NCBI RefSeq assembly: GCF_046197875.1
Contig: NZ_CP166991.1
Span: 1,364,001-1,428,000, forward strand
DNA from: Methanobrevibacter_A acididurans
GTDB lineage: Archaea > Methanobacteriota > Methanobacteria > Methanobacteriales > Methanobacteriaceae
DNA: 64,000 nt
Direction: 5' to 3'
In this document: positions 63,589 to 64,000 of the stretch, one piece after another
Layout of the letters: every line of letters starts with the position of its first letter
Numbering within the stretch: position 1 is the stretch's first letter
The notes under the pieces: model-generated
What the model was told of the DNA's origin: nothing
Databases searched by the model: none
The model's input: only the letters and a program-made list of their open reading frames with translations
Translations under genes and position numbers: made by a program

Positions 63589-64000
63589 ATGAAAATTGGA
63601 ATTATTGGTGGAACTCGGGGATTAGGAAAAACATTAGCTTGGTTCTTTAAAAGAGAAAATTTTGATGTAACTATTACAGGTAGAGATGAAACTGTTGGGA
63701 AAATTACTAGTTATGAATTAAATGTTAATTATTCCTCAAATAATGAAGAGGTTGTAAAATCTAGCGACATAATCATTATATCTGTCCCCATATCAAGCAC
63801 AAAGGATGTTATTAAGGAATTAGCACCTAAAATGACACCTGGATCTTTACTTATAGATGTTACAAGTGTAAAAGAAGGACCTTCTAAAATTATGGAAAAA
63901 TATGTTCCAAAAGATGTAGAGTTTATTCCAACTCACCCAGTTTTTGGTCCGAGAACAACAAGTTTAAATGGGCAAATAATAGTTTTAACTCCTAAAAAGA
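63589..64000 (+). CDS. tyrA: prephenate dehydrogenase, N-terminal part (gene runs off the right edge)
   Basis: 137 residues are visible. KIGIIGGTRGLGKTLAWFF is the NAD-binding Rossmann loop, and PISSTKDVIKELAPKMTPGS, LLIDVTSVKEGP and PTHPVFGPRTTS are characteristic of prephenate dehydrogenases, in which the histidine of THPVFGP is catalytic. The enzyme makes 4-hydroxyphenylpyruvate for tyrosine. An AGGA ribosome binding site precedes the ATG. Confidence 0.88.
   Translation, partial: MKIGIIGGTRGLGKTLAWFFKRENFDVTITGRDETVGKITSYELNVNYSSNNEEVVKSSDIIIISVPISSTKDVIKELAPKMTPGSLLIDVTSVKEGPSKIMEKYVPKDVEFIPTHPVFGPRTTSLNGQIIVLTPKK

Overview
The window is a piece of a very AT-rich methanogenic archaeal chromosome, almost certainly a member of the Methanobacteriales close to Methanobrevibacter. 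The evidence is gene content: archaeal ribosomal stalk and L1/L11 genes, TFE, RadB, Pelota, ABCE1, archaeal tRNAs, a methanofuran kinase, a CofE-like protein, pyruvate:ferredoxin oxidoreductase in the order porCDABEF, MraY/MurG-like enzymes of the kind proposed for pseudomurein, and an adhesin-like beta-helix protein. Genus and species are not fixed by anything I can read here, and I did not compute base composition.

Layout. 1-1407: end of a VWA/CoxE-like gene with its MoxR ATPase. 1572-6043: small secreted protein, acyltransferase, flavodoxin, dihydropteroate-synthase-like protein, fumarase alpha. 6189-10025: por operon (carbon assimilation), followed upstream by an AT-rich gap. 10484-16832: phosphate uptake system (two PstS, PstC, a previously unlisted 50-residue ORF, PstA, PstB, PhoU, plus a HTH-PhoU regulator) with repeated CACAAAAT motifs at its promoter. 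16913-23303: adhesin, membrane proteins, tRNA-Thr, tRNA-Leu, a 55-residue ferredoxin starting with TTG, and a polysaccharide polymerase. 23312-27030: nicotianamine-synthase-like enzyme next to a CbiMNQO nickel/cobalt ECF importer.

27581-29371 is the only clear mobile-element locus: a decayed 1.2-kb insertion sequence flanked by an 8-bp target duplication interrupts a GNAT acetyltransferase gene, whose frame is restored exactly if the element is removed. 29548-40624: Nif3, TPR protein, EF-1beta, Zn-ribbon protein, MfnE, Pth2, ABCE1, aminotransferase, RadB, Sua5, archaetidylinositol-phosphate synthase, DUF357, a frameshifted flavoprotein, and FBP aldolase/phosphatase. 40886-50194: translation and division block (ThiI, AlaS, P1, P0, L1, L11, NusG, SecE, FtsZ); the L1 gene carries the recognisable L1-binding autoregulatory RNA motif. 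50595-64000: pyruvate-kinase-like domain protein, CofE-like, TFE with a structured leader, HD protein, ArcS-like, MIP18-like, tRNA-Ile, ACT regulator, a frameshifted FUSC transporter, HypC, a flavin oxidoreductase, MurG-like and MraY-like enzymes, Pelota and the start of prephenate dehydrogenase.

The genes are mostly housekeeping. The most interesting signals are: a nickel chelator enzyme next to the nickel importer; a small ORF precisely tiling the pstC-pstA gap; promoter repeats of the phosphate operon; the nested RNA stem upstream of tfe; the L1 regulatory RNA; and the reversible-looking IS insertion.
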